The notes: generated from the sequence alone by a model not told the origin. A stretch of 64,000 nt of DNA from CAJXYS01 sp913063035 (GCF_050586465.1 NZ_JBOCEG010000002.1:62001-126000); one strand, 5' to 3'; positions 1 through 7,616 are shown, counted from the stretch's first letter. Numbers and translations are program-made.

Positions 1-1008
1 GCCCGCCGCGACCCGGCCCGCGCGCCCGCGGCGCTGGTCGGCCTCGGCGCGGGTCACGGGCTCGGTGACCAGCCGGGTCATGCCGGAGCCGGGATCGAAC
101 CGCGCCCGCCGCGCCCGGCCGCAGTCCACCACGACCCGGACGTCCTCGATGGTCAGCGAGGTCTCGGCGATCGCGGTGGCCAGCACCAGCTTGCGCCCGC
201 TCCGCGCCGGCGCGATGGCCGCGCGCTGGGCGGCGAAATCCATGGCGCCGTAAAGCGGGCGGAGGGCGACGTCGCCGGGCAAGCGGCCATCCAGACGGGC
301 CGCCACCCTGCGGATCTCGCCCGCACCGGGCAGGAAGACGAGGAGGCCGCCCGCCGTTTCCGCCGTGGCGCGCAGGACGAGATCGGCGGCCGCCTCTTCG
401 AAGCGGGGGCCGCGCCCGTCGCCGCGCCGCCAGGGCGCGTCGCGCCAGCGGGTCTCGACGGGATGGGCGCGGCCTTCCGAGGTCACGAGCGGCGCGTCGC
501 CCATCAGCGCGGCCACCGGGGCCGCGTCCAGCGTCGCCGACATCACCAGGAGTTTCAGGTCCTCGCGCAGCGCGGCGCGGGCCTCGAGCGTCAGCGCAAG
601 CCCGAGATCGGCGTTGAGCGAGCGTTCGTGGAACTCGTCGAAGATCACCATGCCGATGCCCTCGAGCGACGGGTCGGCCTGGATCATCCGGGTCAGGATC
701 CCCTCCGTCACCACCTCGATCCGGGTGCGGCCGGAGGTCTTGCTCTCGCCGCGGATGCGGTATCCCACCCTGGCGCCCGGCGTCTCGCCCAGCGTCTCGG
801 CCATGCGCTGGGCGGCGGCGCGGGCCGCGAGCCGGCGTGGTTCCAGCATGACGAGGCGTCCCTCGAAGAGCCCGGCCTCCAGCAGCGCGAGCGGGACGCG
901 GGTCGTCTTGCCCGCGCCCGGCGGGGCCTGCAGCACGGCCTGGCCCGCGCGCTCCAGGGCGGCGTGCAGGTCGGGCAGGGCGGCCTCGATAGGCAGGGCG
1001 GGGCTCAC
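1..1008 (-). CDS. hrpB: ATP-dependent helicase HrpB, N-terminal part (cut by window edge)
   Basis: DEAH-family superfamily 2 RNA helicase. The GTG start at 1008 gives 336 codons to the left edge, where the gene continues. Walker A GAGKTT lies at residues 31-36, motif II is DEFH at 124-127 followed by ERSLNADLGLAL, a HrpB signature rather than the DEAH of HrpA, and SAT (motif III) lies at 157-159. Helicase motifs V-VI (TSLTIEDV, QRRGRAGR) are also inside the window, so both RecA-like lobes are covered and only the C-terminal HrpB domains are missing. The cellular role of HrpB is poorly defined. The gene is divergent from meaB with about 100 bases between the starts. Confidence 0.93.
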   Translation of the reverse strand, partial: MSPALPIEAALPDLHAALERAGQAVLQAPPGAGKTTRVPLALLEAGLFEGRLVMLEPRRLAARAAAQRMAETLGETPGARVGYRIRGESKTSGRTRIEVVTEGILTRMIQADPSLEGIGMVIFDEFHERSLNADLGLALTLEARAALREDLKLLVMSATLDAAPVAALMGDAPLVTSEGRAHPVETRWRDAPWRRGDGRGPRFEEAAADLVLRATAETAGGLLVFLPGAGEIRRVAARLDGRLPGDVALRPLYGAMDFAAQRAAIAPARSGRKLVLATAIAETSLTIEDVRVVVDCGRARRARFDPGSGMTRLVTEPVTRAEADQRRGRAGRVAAG

Positions 1009-1105
1009 GGGCGGTCCTCTCGGATCGGGCGGGACCCACTGGACATACCGGCCCCGGGCAGGGCAGAAAACCCCGAACCGCCTGCCTGCCCCGGAGCGCC
1101 CTGAC

Positions 1106-2137
1106 GTGACCGATATTCCCAAGCTAGCCGAAGACATCGCCGCCGGCAGCCGCCGGGCGCTGGCGCGTGCCATCACCCTGATCGAGAGCACGCGGGACGA
1201 TCACCGCGCCGCGGCGGTCGCGCTGCTGGAGGCGCTGCGCCGCACCGACCCGCCCGAAGCGCTCCGCATCGGGCTCTCGGGCACGCCGGGGGTGGGCAAG
1301 TCCACCTTCATCGAGAGCTTCGGGATGATGCTGACCGGGCAGGGGATGAAGGTGGCGGTCCTGGCGGTCGACCCGTCCTCGGCCCGTTCCGGCGGCTCGA
1401 TCCTGGGCGACAAGACCCGGATGGAACGGCTGTCGCGCGCGCCGGGGGCCTTCATCCGGCCCTCGCCCAGCCAGTCGGCGCTGGGCGGGGTCGCGCGGCG
1501 CACCCGCGAGGCCATCGCGCTCTGCGAGGCGGCGGGCTTCGACGTGGTGCTGGTGGAGACCGTCGGCGTGGGCCAGTCCGAAACCGTGGTGGCCGAGATG
1601 ACCGACATCTTCGTGCTGCTGCTGGCGCCCGCGGGGGGCGACGAATTGCAGGGGGTGAAGCGCGGGATCATGGAGATCGCGGACCTGATCCTCGTGAACA
1701 AGGCCGACGGCCCGCTGAAGGAGACCGCCGCGCGCACCCGGGCCGACTACGCCGGCGCGCTCAAGCTTCTGCGCAAGCGGCCGCAGGATCCCGAGGGTTT
1801 TCCCAGGGCGATGACCGTCTCGGCGCTTCGGGACGAGGGGCTGGGCACCGCCTGGGACGCGATCACCGCGCTGGCCGACTGGCGGCGCGCCGAAAGCCAC
1901 TGGGCGCGCAACCGCGCCGAACAATCCGAGCGCTGGTTCCGTGCCGAGGTGCGCGCGGGGCTGCTTGCGCGGCTCGACCGCGAGCCCGAGATCCGCGCGG
2001 CGCTGGAGCGGCTCGGCGCCGAGGTGGCCGCGCGCCGGCTCTCGCCCGAGGCGGGTGCGGCGGAGGTGCTCGCGCTGATGGGGGCGGGGCTGGCGCGGGG
2101 CGATGAATCGCTTGACGCCCCCGGCGTTTCGCCGTAA
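1106..2137 (+). CDS. meaB: Methylmalonyl-CoA mutase GTPase chaperone MeaB (ArgK family)
   Basis: G3E P-loop GTPase that protects and reloads the cobalamin cofactor of methylmalonyl-CoA mutase. GTG at 1106 is chosen because the protein then begins VTDIPKLAEDI like the family and a GGAG lies about ten bases upstream; the frame is open much further upstream, but that part is antisense to hrpB. Walker A GTPGVGKST is at residues 59-67, followed by the family motif VETVGVGQSE and the guanine-specificity motif NKAD. Length 343 aa is normal. The partner mutase is also in this window but 49 kb away, so the pair is split here, whereas the two genes are adjacent in many bacteria. Confidence 0.93.
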   Translation: MTDIPKLAEDIAAGSRRALARAITLIESTRDDHRAAAVALLEALRRTDPPEALRIGLSGTPGVGKSTFIESFGMMLTGQGMKVAVLAVDPSSARSGGSILGDKTRMERLSRAPGAFIRPSPSQSALGGVARRTREAIALCEAAGFDVVLVETVGVGQSETVVAEMTDIFVLLLAPAGGDELQGVKRGIMEIADLILVNKADGPLKETAARTRADYAGALKLLRKRPQDPEGFPRAMTVSALRDEGLGTAWDAITALADWRRAESHWARNRAEQSERWFRAEVRAGLLARLDREPEIRAALERLGAEVAARRLSPEAGAAEVLALMGAGLARGDESLDAPGVSP

Positions 2138-2140
2138 GAC
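2112..2140 (+). promoter_or_regulatory. Predicted sigma70 promoter of rpmB
   Basis: TTGACG at 2112-2117, a 17-base spacer and TAAGAC at 2135-2140. It overlaps the last codons of meaB and would start transcription about 60 bases before the rpmB ATG. Confidence 0.6.
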
Positions 2141-2207
2141 CCGCGCCCAGACCGGAGGTGCCGCCGCGCGCGGCGCCCATAACCCTATTTGCCCGAGGAC
2201 CAGACAC

Positions 2208-2501
2208 ATGTCGCGCCGTTGTGAACTGACCGGAAAAGGCGTCATGGTTGGCAACAACGTCAGCCACGCCAACAACAAGACCAAGCGCCGTTTCCTGCCG
2301 AACCTGAACGACGTCTCGCTGATGTCGGACACGCTCGGCCGGACCTTCCAGCTGCGGATCTCGGCCTCGGCGCTGCGCACCGTGGATCACCGTGGCGGGC
2401 TCGACGCTTTCCTCGCCAAGGCGAAGGACGCGGAGCTGTCGCCGCGCGCGCTGAAGATCAAGCGCGACATCGCCAAGGCACAGGCGGCGACCGCGGCCTG
2501 A
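2208..2501 (+). CDS. rpmB: 50S ribosomal protein L28
   Basis: Large-subunit ribosomal protein bL28, 97 aa. The start at 2208 gives MSRRCELTGKGVMVGNNVSH, the conserved N-terminus, with GAGGA nine bases upstream. The motif SHANNKTKRRFLPNL is typical of the family. There is no CxxC zinc pair; only Cys5 is present, so this is a zinc-independent form. The gene stands alone between its own predicted promoter and a strong terminator, as expected for a highly expressed monocistronic gene. Confidence 0.98.
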   Translation: MSRRCELTGKGVMVGNNVSHANNKTKRRFLPNLNDVSLMSDTLGRTFQLRISASALRTVDHRGGLDAFLAKAKDAELSPRALKIKRDIAKAQAATAA

Positions 2502-2525
2502 TCCGCCGGACATCGCGTATGAAAG

Positions 2526-2561
2526 GCGGCCTCGTCCCACCGGGCGGGGCCGCTTCATTTT
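2526..2561 (+). terminator. Rho-independent terminator after rpmB
   Basis: Twelve-pair stem (GCGGCCTCGTCC against GGGCGGGGCCGC, two G-U pairs) with a four-base loop, followed by a T-rich run at 2554-2561. Confidence 0.85.
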
Positions 2562-2602
2562 GTCCAGTGCCGGGGCGCGGCTGCCGCCCCTAGGTTGGGC
2601 GC

Positions 2603-2956
2603 ATGACGTTCTTTCGCCCGCTCACGGCCTTCCTTCTGCTGCTCTCGGTGGCGCTTGCCAGCGTGACCATGGCGTCGGGTCGCGGGCAGGGGGCCGGAGG
2701 GACCGAGATGGTCATCTGCACCGGCACCACCATCAAGGTCGTCATGATCGGCCCCGATGGCGCGCCGGTCGAGGAGACCCGCGTCTGCCCGGATTACGGC
2801 CTGGCGCTCTTTGCCGGTGACGGCATCGACGCCGCGTCGCTGCCCGCCCGGCCGATGGCCTTCGACGCGGTGCCGGCGACCCGGTGCGCGGGCGTTGCCG
2901 TTCCCGCGGACGCCGCACCCCATCCCCCGGCCCGCGCGCCCCCCGTTCCTGTCTGA
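2603..2956 (+). CDS. Small exported protein of unknown function, two-cysteine type
   Basis: 117 aa. An N-terminal hydrophobic segment (residues 5-25) looks like a signal peptide or single membrane anchor. The mature part holds MVICTGTTIKVVMIGPDG and TRVCPDYGLALF, with one cysteine in each, and the tail is proline-rich and probably disordered. The Cys pair and the position 36 bases before a PCu(A)C copper chaperone suggest a periplasmic metal-related role; it resembles the DUF2946-type small proteins often found in copper loci. Function is inferred only from position. Confidence 0.7.
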   Translation: MTFFRPLTAFLLLLSVALASVTMASGRGQGAGGTEMVICTGTTIKVVMIGPDGAPVEETRVCPDYGLALFAGDGIDAASLPARPMAFDAVPATRCAGVAVPADAAPHPPARAPPVPV

Positions 2957-2991
2957 TCCCGGACCAATTCCATCAGACAAAGGACAGACAG

Positions 2992-3477
2992 ATGAAACGG
3001 ACTTCCCTTTTCGCCGGCGCGCTCGCGGCCGGCCTCGGCCTGGCCGGTCTCGCGCAGGCCGCCGACATTACCATCGAGGATGCCTATGCCCGGTCCAGCA
3101 CCGCCATGTCGAAATCGGGCGCGGCCTTCATGACCATCGTGAATGCCGGCGCGGGCGACGACCGGCTGATCGGCGCGGCCAGCGACATCGCCGCCCGGGT
3201 TGAACTGCACACCCACATCCAGGACGAGAACGGCGTGATGCTGATGCGCGAGGACGAGGATGGCTTCCCGATCCCGGCCGGCGGCAGCCACGCGCTGGCG
3301 CGCGGCGGCGACCACGTGATGTTCATGGGGCTCACCGCGCCGCTTGCGCATGGCGACACGGTCGCGCTGACGCTGACCTTCGAGAAGGCCGGCGAGATCA
3401 CCCTGACCGTGCCGGTCGACCTGGAACGCAAGCCCGCCCATGGCGGCCAGATGCGCCAGGGCATGGGCCATAACTGA
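2992..3477 (+). CDS. Periplasmic copper chaperone PCu(A)C
   Basis: 161 aa, Sec signal peptide with cleavage expected after AQA (residue 23). The Cu(I)-binding signature of the family is visible: H73/H75, M83/M85, H108, M110 and M112, matching the H-M-X10-M-X21-H-X-M pattern loosely. PCu(A)C proteins deliver copper to the Cu(A) centre of cytochrome c oxidase outside the cytoplasm. The ATG at 2992 was chosen over upstream codons because it begins a clean signal peptide. The tail is His/Met-rich (HGGQMRQGMGHN), a likely extra metal-binding segment. Likely cotranscribed with the preceding two-cysteine protein. Confidence 0.92.
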   Translation: MKRTSLFAGALAAGLGLAGLAQAADITIEDAYARSSTAMSKSGAAFMTIVNAGAGDDRLIGAASDIAARVELHTHIQDENGVMLMREDEDGFPIPAGGSHALARGGDHVMFMGLTAPLAHGDTVALTLTFEKAGEITLTVPVDLERKPAHGGQMRQGMGHN

Positions 3478-3484
3478 TCCCCGG

Positions 3485-3516
3485 GCCGGAAGCGGCAGCA
3501 TCCTGTCGCTTCCGGC
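3485..3516 (+). terminator. Hairpin after the copper chaperone gene
   Basis: Perfect ten-pair stem GCCGGAAGCG / CGCTTCCGGC with further pairing inside the loop. There is no T-run, so it may act as a Rho-aided terminator or an mRNA-stabilising 3' end. Confidence 0.55.
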
Positions 3517-3572
3517 GCAGATTTCCGCCGCGGTTCGGGCTTCCTGAAAGCCCTGTTCAGGATACCGGACCC

Positions 3573-4124
3573 ATGCAGAGTTCTTTCGACGTTTCCGATG
3601 CCTTCACGGGCGCCGAGTGCGCGCGCATCATCGCGCTGGCCACGGGTGGCGCGCTTGCCGATGCCGGGCTGGTCGGGGGCACCACGCATCACAACATGCG
3701 CCGCGCCGACATCGCCTGGCTGGACGAGCGCGCCGGCAGCGACTGGGTGACCGACCGCATCGTCGACGTGGTGCGCGAGACCAACCGCAAGGTCTTCGAC
3801 TTCGACCTGCGCGACTTCGCCGAGAGCGCGCAGGTCGCGCGTTACGGTGCCGACCGGGCGGGGCATTTCGACTGGCATTCCGATATCGGCGACGGGCCGG
3901 TGGCGCGCCGGCGCAAGCTGACGGTCGTGGTCCAGCTGTCGGACCCGGACGCCTATGAGGGCGGGGCGCTGGAACTGATGCCCGACGCCCATATCCGGCA
4001 GGCGCCGCGCGGGCGCGGCACCGCGACGCTGTTCCCGAGCTTCGTGCTGCACCGCGTCACGCCCGTGGAGGGCGGCGCGCGCTACTCGCTGACCCAGTGG
4101 GCCCACGGGCCGGCCTTCCGCTGA
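3573..4124 (+). CDS. Fe(II)/2-oxoglutarate-dependent dioxygenase, prolyl-4-hydroxylase type
   Basis: 183 aa, a complete double-stranded beta-helix dioxygenase of the P4H/PKHD class. The iron triad is H102-x-D104 (HFDWHSDI) and H160, and R170 in GGARYSLTQW is positioned to bind 2-oxoglutarate. No signal peptide, so it is cytosolic. The substrate is not recognisable; relatives such as YbiX/PiuC are linked to iron homeostasis, and this one lies next to a copper chaperone gene. Confidence 0.87.
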   Translation: MQSSFDVSDAFTGAECARIIALATGGALADAGLVGGTTHHNMRRADIAWLDERAGSDWVTDRIVDVVRETNRKVFDFDLRDFAESAQVARYGADRAGHFDWHSDIGDGPVARRRKLTVVVQLSDPDAYEGGALELMPDAHIRQAPRGRGTATLFPSFVLHRVTPVEGGARYSLTQWAHGPAFR

Positions 4125-4175
4125 GCCGCTGCGCGGCAGATCGTGCCTCCGGCGGGGATATTTTCGCCACTTGGA
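4123..4175 (+). repeat. Intergenic repeat, copy A
   Basis: A 53-base segment that begins in the stop codon of the dioxygenase gene and matches the segment at 22390-22442 at nearly every base (core TGCCTCCGGCGGGGATATTT, then CGCCACTTGGA). It lies between two convergent genes, so it probably serves as or borders a terminator. Confidence 0.8.
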
Positions 4176-4184
4176 GGGCGGCGG

Positions 4185-4883
4185 TCAGGTGCGGGCCAGC
4201 ATCTCGTCGACCCAGGCGGGCACGATCCGGCCGGCCGGGCCATGGCGGGTTTCGTCGAAATCGGCGGCGCCGGCGGAAGGGTCGAGGTTGAGTTCCAGCG
4301 TGTAGGCGCCGGCGCGGGCGGCATCCTGGACGAAGGCGGCGGCGGGATAGACGTTGCCCGATGTGCCGATCGAGACGAAGAGCGCCGCGGCGCGCAGCCG
4401 GTCCCAGATCTCGTCCATGTGCTCGGGCATTTCCCCGAACCAGACGACGTCCGGGCGCGTCCGCGGGGCCGTGCAGGCCGGGCAGGCGTCATGCGGGTGC
4501 ATCTCGTCCGGCGCGTCCCAGCGATGGCCGCAGCCCGCGCAGCGCGCGCGATCGATCCGGCCGTGCATGTGCCGGACGGCGCGGGTGCCCGCGCGCTCGT
4601 GCAGCGAGTCGATGTTCTGGGTCACGATCAGCACGCGGCCGGGCCAGGAGGCCTCGAGCCGGGCGAGCGCCGCATGGGCGGGGTTCGGGCTGGCGGCGCG
4701 GGCCTGGCGCCGCCGGGCGTTGTAGAAGTCGTGCACCAGCGCCGGGTCGCGGGCGAAGCCCTCGGGCGTGGCCACGTCCTCGAGCGGGTAGCGCGCCCAG
4801 ATGCCGCCCGCGTCGCGGAAGGTGCCGAGCCCGGATTCGGCGGAGATGCCCGCCCCGGTGAGGATCACGATATCGCCGGCCAT
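4185..4883 (-). CDS. cobB: NAD-dependent protein deacylase, Sir2 family (CobB-like)
   Basis: 232 aa class III sirtuin. NAD motif GAGISAESGLGTFR at residues 10-23, TQNID at 88-92, catalytic H107 in MHGR, and a four-cysteine zinc module C115/C118/C134/C137. Y54 and R57 in FYNARR are the residues that bind succinyl and malonyl lysines in SIRT5/CobB, so desuccinylase activity is likely in addition to deacetylation. Sirtuins reactivate acyl-CoA synthetases; the PrpE of this window carries the matching lysine motif. Convergent with the dioxygenase gene. Confidence 0.93.
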   Translation of the reverse strand: MAGDIVILTGAGISAESGLGTFRDAGGIWARYPLEDVATPEGFARDPALVHDFYNARRRQARAASPNPAHAALARLEASWPGRVLIVTQNIDSLHERAGTRAVRHMHGRIDRARCAGCGHRWDAPDEMHPHDACPACTAPRTRPDVVWFGEMPEHMDEIWDRLRAAALFVSIGTSGNVYPAAAFVQDAARAGAYTLELNLDPSAGAADFDETRHGPAGRIVPAWVDEMLART

Positions 4884-4957
4884 GACGTCCCCCTTTCCTG
4901 CCCGGGCCGCAGGCTAGCGCCGCGCCCGCCATCGGCCAAGCCCCGGGACGGCACGCC

Positions 4958-4986
4958 TTGCCCGGGGCGGGGCGGGCTGCTAGCTC
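4958..4986 (+). promoter_or_regulatory. Predicted sigma70 promoter of the phosphatase gene
   Basis: TTGCCC at 4958-4963, a 17-base spacer, TAGCTC at 4981-4986, 24 bases before the ATG at 5011. A GGAAAGGA ribosome site follows. Confidence 0.45.
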
Positions 4987-5010
4987 ATCGGGCAGGAAAG
5001 GAACCCGCCC

Positions 5011-5499
5011 ATGCGCCGCATACTCTTCGTCTGTCTCGGCAATATCTGCCGCTCGCCCACCGCGGAGGGGGTCGTGCGCGCCCGCGCCGCGGCGGCCGGG
5101 CTGGACCTGGATCTCGACAGCGCCGGGACCGGCGACTGGCACCTGGGCCACCCGCCGCACCCGCCGGCGATCGCGGCGGCGGCGGCGCGGGGCTACGACC
5201 TGGCGCCGCTGCGCGCCCGCCAGGTGGCGCCGGACGATTTCGAGGCCTTCGACCTGATCCTGGCGATGGACGCGTCGAACCGCGCCGCGCTCGAGCGGCT
5301 GCGCCCGCCCGGCAACGATACGCCGGTCGCGATGCTGCTCGACCATGCGGCGGGACGGGCCGGCGCGGACCTGCCGGACCCGTATTTCACCGGGGATTTC
5401 GAGGGCGTTCTCGACCTGGTGGAAGAGGCCGCCGACGGGCTGATCGATCAGCTCCGCCGCGTGCAGAACTCCTCGGCCGCCTCGCCGAAGGCGCGGTAA
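5011..5499 (+). CDS. Low-molecular-weight protein-tyrosine phosphatase
   Basis: 162 aa, cytosolic. The catalytic P-loop C8-LGNIC-R14-S and the general-acid motif DPY (within LPDPYFTGDF) are present, so the enzyme should be active. In alphaproteobacteria such enzymes act on tyrosine-phosphorylated proteins or arsenate; no ars genes are adjacent, so the phosphatase role is preferred. Its 3' end overlaps the convergent gene 5448-5756 by 52 bases. Confidence 0.93.
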   Translation: MRRILFVCLGNICRSPTAEGVVRARAAAAGLDLDLDSAGTGDWHLGHPPHPPAIAAAAARGYDLAPLRARQVAPDDFEAFDLILAMDASNRAALERLRPPGNDTPVAMLLDHAAGRAGADLPDPYFTGDFEGVLDLVEEAADGLIDQLRRVQNSSAASPKAR

Positions 5500-5756
5500 C
5501 GCTGCCAGAAACCCTCGTGCCGGCGGTTGTCGGACTGCCGGATTTCCTGTGCGCGATGCGGATCCTTGAAGAACTGCGCGGCCATGCGCTGGTCGGAGCG
5601 GTCGAGCGTCAGGTCGGCCACGTCCTGGATGCAGCCGCAGAGCGCGCGGTCACCCTTGGCGCGGTCGGAGCGGTTGCAGGCGTTCTCGATCGGGCCGGCC
5701 TGGGCCACCGGCGCCACGAGCGCGACCATCGTCGCGGCGAGAAGCGTCTTTCTCAT
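5448..5756 (-). CDS. Small exported protein of unknown function
   Basis: 102 aa with a clear signal peptide (cleavage after AQA, residue 20). Four cysteines in the mature part (NACNRSDR, ALCGCIQ, EEFC) suggest disulfides. The motif DLTLDRSDQRMAAQFFKDPHRAQEIRQSD is the most distinctive part. I recognise relatives in Rhodobacteraceae that databases label arginine transporter; nothing in this soluble sequence supports transport. The last 52 bases are antisense to the end of the phosphatase gene, so the two mRNAs can pair at their 3' ends. Confidence 0.75.
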   Translation of the reverse strand: MRKTLLAATMVALVAPVAQAGPIENACNRSDRAKGDRALCGCIQDVADLTLDRSDQRMAAQFFKDPHRAQEIRQSDNRRHEGFWQRYRAFGEAAEEFCTRRS

Positions 5757-5868
5757 CTGTCTGCCTCGGTCTGTGCGGGGGATACCGCTTTTTTCTTCGC
5801 GAAAGTATGCCCCGAAACCGCCTTTCGCGCAATTGCACAGGCTGTCGCGGCTCCGCCGGATCAGGCGA

Positions 5869-5898
5869 TTGACCGGGTCCGCGGCGCCCCCCTAGGCT
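5869..5898 (+). promoter_or_regulatory. Predicted sigma70 promoter of the methyltransferase gene
   Basis: TTGACC at 5869-5874, an 18-base spacer and TAGGCT at 5893-5898, 34 bases before the ATG at 5932. TAGGCT also serves as the -10 of the soxB promoter proposed here. Confidence 0.55.
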
Positions 5899-5931
5899 AC
5901 CACTGACATGTGATCAGCGAGTGCCGCCGGT

Positions 5932-7560
5932 ATGGGCAACCATCTCTATTACGGGGACAACCTCGCCGTGCTGCGCGAGAGCGTGGCGGACGAGAGCGTT
6001 GACCTGATCTACCTCGACCCGCCCTTCAATTCGAACGCCTCCTACAACGTGCTGTTCAAAGGGCCCTCTGGCAGCGAAAGCGCCGCCCAGATCGAGGCCT
6101 TCGACGACACCTGGCACTGGACCGACGCGGCCGAGGAAGCCTTCGACGAGGTGCGCCGCTCGGGCAACGCCGAGGCCGCGACGATGCTGACCGCGATGCG
6201 GTCCTTCCTCGGCGAAAACGACATGATGGCCTATCTCGCCATGATGGCCGTGCGGCTTCTGGAGCTGCACCGGGTGCTGAAGCCGACGGGGTCGCTCTAC
6301 CTGCACTGCGATCCGACGGCGAGCCATTACCTGAAGATCCTGCTGGATGCGGTGTTCGGGGCGCGGAATTTCAAGAACGAGATCGACTGGAAGCGGACAA
6401 CGACCCACAGCGACGCGAAAACGTGGAGCAACAACGCCGATTGCATACTTTTCTATGCGAAGTCGGAAAAAGCGTTCACCTGGAACACGCCTCGAGAGCC
6501 TCATTCGGCTGAATATGTCAAATCAAAATATGGCCGCGATGACAATGATGGACGAGGCCCATATCGCCTTGACAACATGACAAGCCCGAGCCCGCGCCCC
6601 AAAATGATGTATGATTGGCTTGGGTTTCCGTATCCAGAAAAAGGCTGGCGTTATCAGCGCGAAACGATGCAGCGGCTGCACGACGAGGGCCGGATTTGGT
6701 ATCCCACCCATAAAAATGGTGATTTCAATACGAGCCGCAGACCACAATTGAAACGCTACCTGAACGAGATGGAAGGTGGGGTGATGGGCGACATCTGGAC
6801 GGACATCCCACCGCTCAACTCGCAAGCCAAGGAACGCCTCGGCTACCCCACCCAGAAACCCGTCGCGCTCCTCGAACGCATCCTACAGGCCTCCTCCAAC
6901 CCTGGCGACGTCGTCCTCGATCCGTTCTGCGGCTGCGGCACCACCGTCCATGCCGCCGAGAAACTCGGGCGGCAGTGGATAGGCATCGACGTCACCCACC
7001 TCGCCATCGGCCTGATCGAGAAACGCCTGCGCGACGCCTTCGAAGGCGTGCAATTCACCACCCATGGCGTCCCGCAGGACCTGTCGGGCGCGCGCGACCT
7101 CGCCCGCCGGGGGCAGGAGGACCCGCGCTACTACTACGAGTTCGAGAAATGGGCGGTCGCCCTTCTGTCGGGTCAGCCCACAAAACGCTCGGGCGACGGC
7201 GGCATCGACGGCAACCTCTATTTCGGCAAGACCGGCCGCGCGATCATCGAAGTGAAATCGGGTAAGGTGGGCACCCCCCAGATCGCCCGCCTGCGCGGCG
7301 CCATGGAACGGCACAAGGCCGACATCGCAGTCTTCCTGACCCTCGATCCGCCGAACCGCAACATGATCTCCGAGGCCGCCGCCGCGGGCGGCTACGAGAT
7401 GGACGGCTTTACCCCCGTCCCGCGCCTGCAGGTCGTCACCATCGAGGAGGCGTTGCAGCTTCGCGACCGCGCCGTGCGCCTGCCCGCCCGCCGCGACGAC
7501 GCCTTCAAGCGCGCCGCGCGCGAGAACGGGGCGGGGGCGCAGGCGGCCTTCGATCTCTGA
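5932..7560 (+). CDS. DNA adenine/cytosine-N4 methyltransferase fused to a nuclease-like domain
   Basis: 542 aa. Catalytic motif DPPF at residues 29-32 comes first and the SAM-binding motif DPFCGCGTT at 330-338 comes last, the beta-class amino-methyltransferase order. Residues about 150-300 should hold the target-recognition segment. After the methyltransferase, SGDGGIDGNLYFGKTGRA then IIEVKSGK (D426, E440, K442) is a PD-(D/E)XK nuclease signature of the Mrr-like type. No separate restriction or specificity gene is adjacent, so this may be a single-polypeptide restriction-modification enzyme. Bases about 6430-6770, encoding the presumed recognition segment, are visibly AT-richer than the flanks. 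It could instead be an orphan methyltransferase with a degenerate nuclease. No good Shine-Dalgarno is seen. Confidence 0.85.
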   Translation: MGNHLYYGDNLAVLRESVADESVDLIYLDPPFNSNASYNVLFKGPSGSESAAQIEAFDDTWHWTDAAEEAFDEVRRSGNAEAATMLTAMRSFLGENDMMAYLAMMAVRLLELHRVLKPTGSLYLHCDPTASHYLKILLDAVFGARNFKNEIDWKRTTTHSDAKTWSNNADCILFYAKSEKAFTWNTPREPHSAEYVKSKYGRDDNDGRGPYRLDNMTSPSPRPKMMYDWLGFPYPEKGWRYQRETMQRLHDEGRIWYPTHKNGDFNTSRRPQLKRYLNEMEGGVMGDIWTDIPPLNSQAKERLGYPTQKPVALLERILQASSNPGDVVLDPFCGCGTTVHAAEKLGRQWIGIDVTHLAIGLIEKRLRDAFEGVQFTTHGVPQDLSGARDLARRGQEDPRYYYEFEKWAVALLSGQPTKRSGDGGIDGNLYFGKTGRAIIEVKSGKVGTPQIARLRGAMERHKADIAVFLTLDPPNRNMISEAAAAGGYEMDGFTPVPRLQVVTIEEALQLRDRAVRLPARRDDAFKRAARENGAGAQAAFDL

Positions 7561-7616
7561 GGCCATGGCGCCGCAGCCACTTGTCCCGGGGGGCGTTCCG
7601 GTGCATATCCAGCGCC

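Noticed and set aside
365..1105. Upstream extension of the meaB reading frame
   Set aside because: It is antisense to hrpB, and the family N-terminus begins at the GTG at 1106.
5011..5499. Arsenate reductase as the identity of the low-molecular-weight phosphatase
   Set aside because: Same fold, but the DPY general-acid motif and the lack of ars genes favour a phosphatase.
5932..7560. The methyltransferase as part of a larger defence island
   Set aside because: Flanking genes are housekeeping (lepA, phosphatase), and no nuclease, helicase or toxin-antitoxin genes lie beside it.
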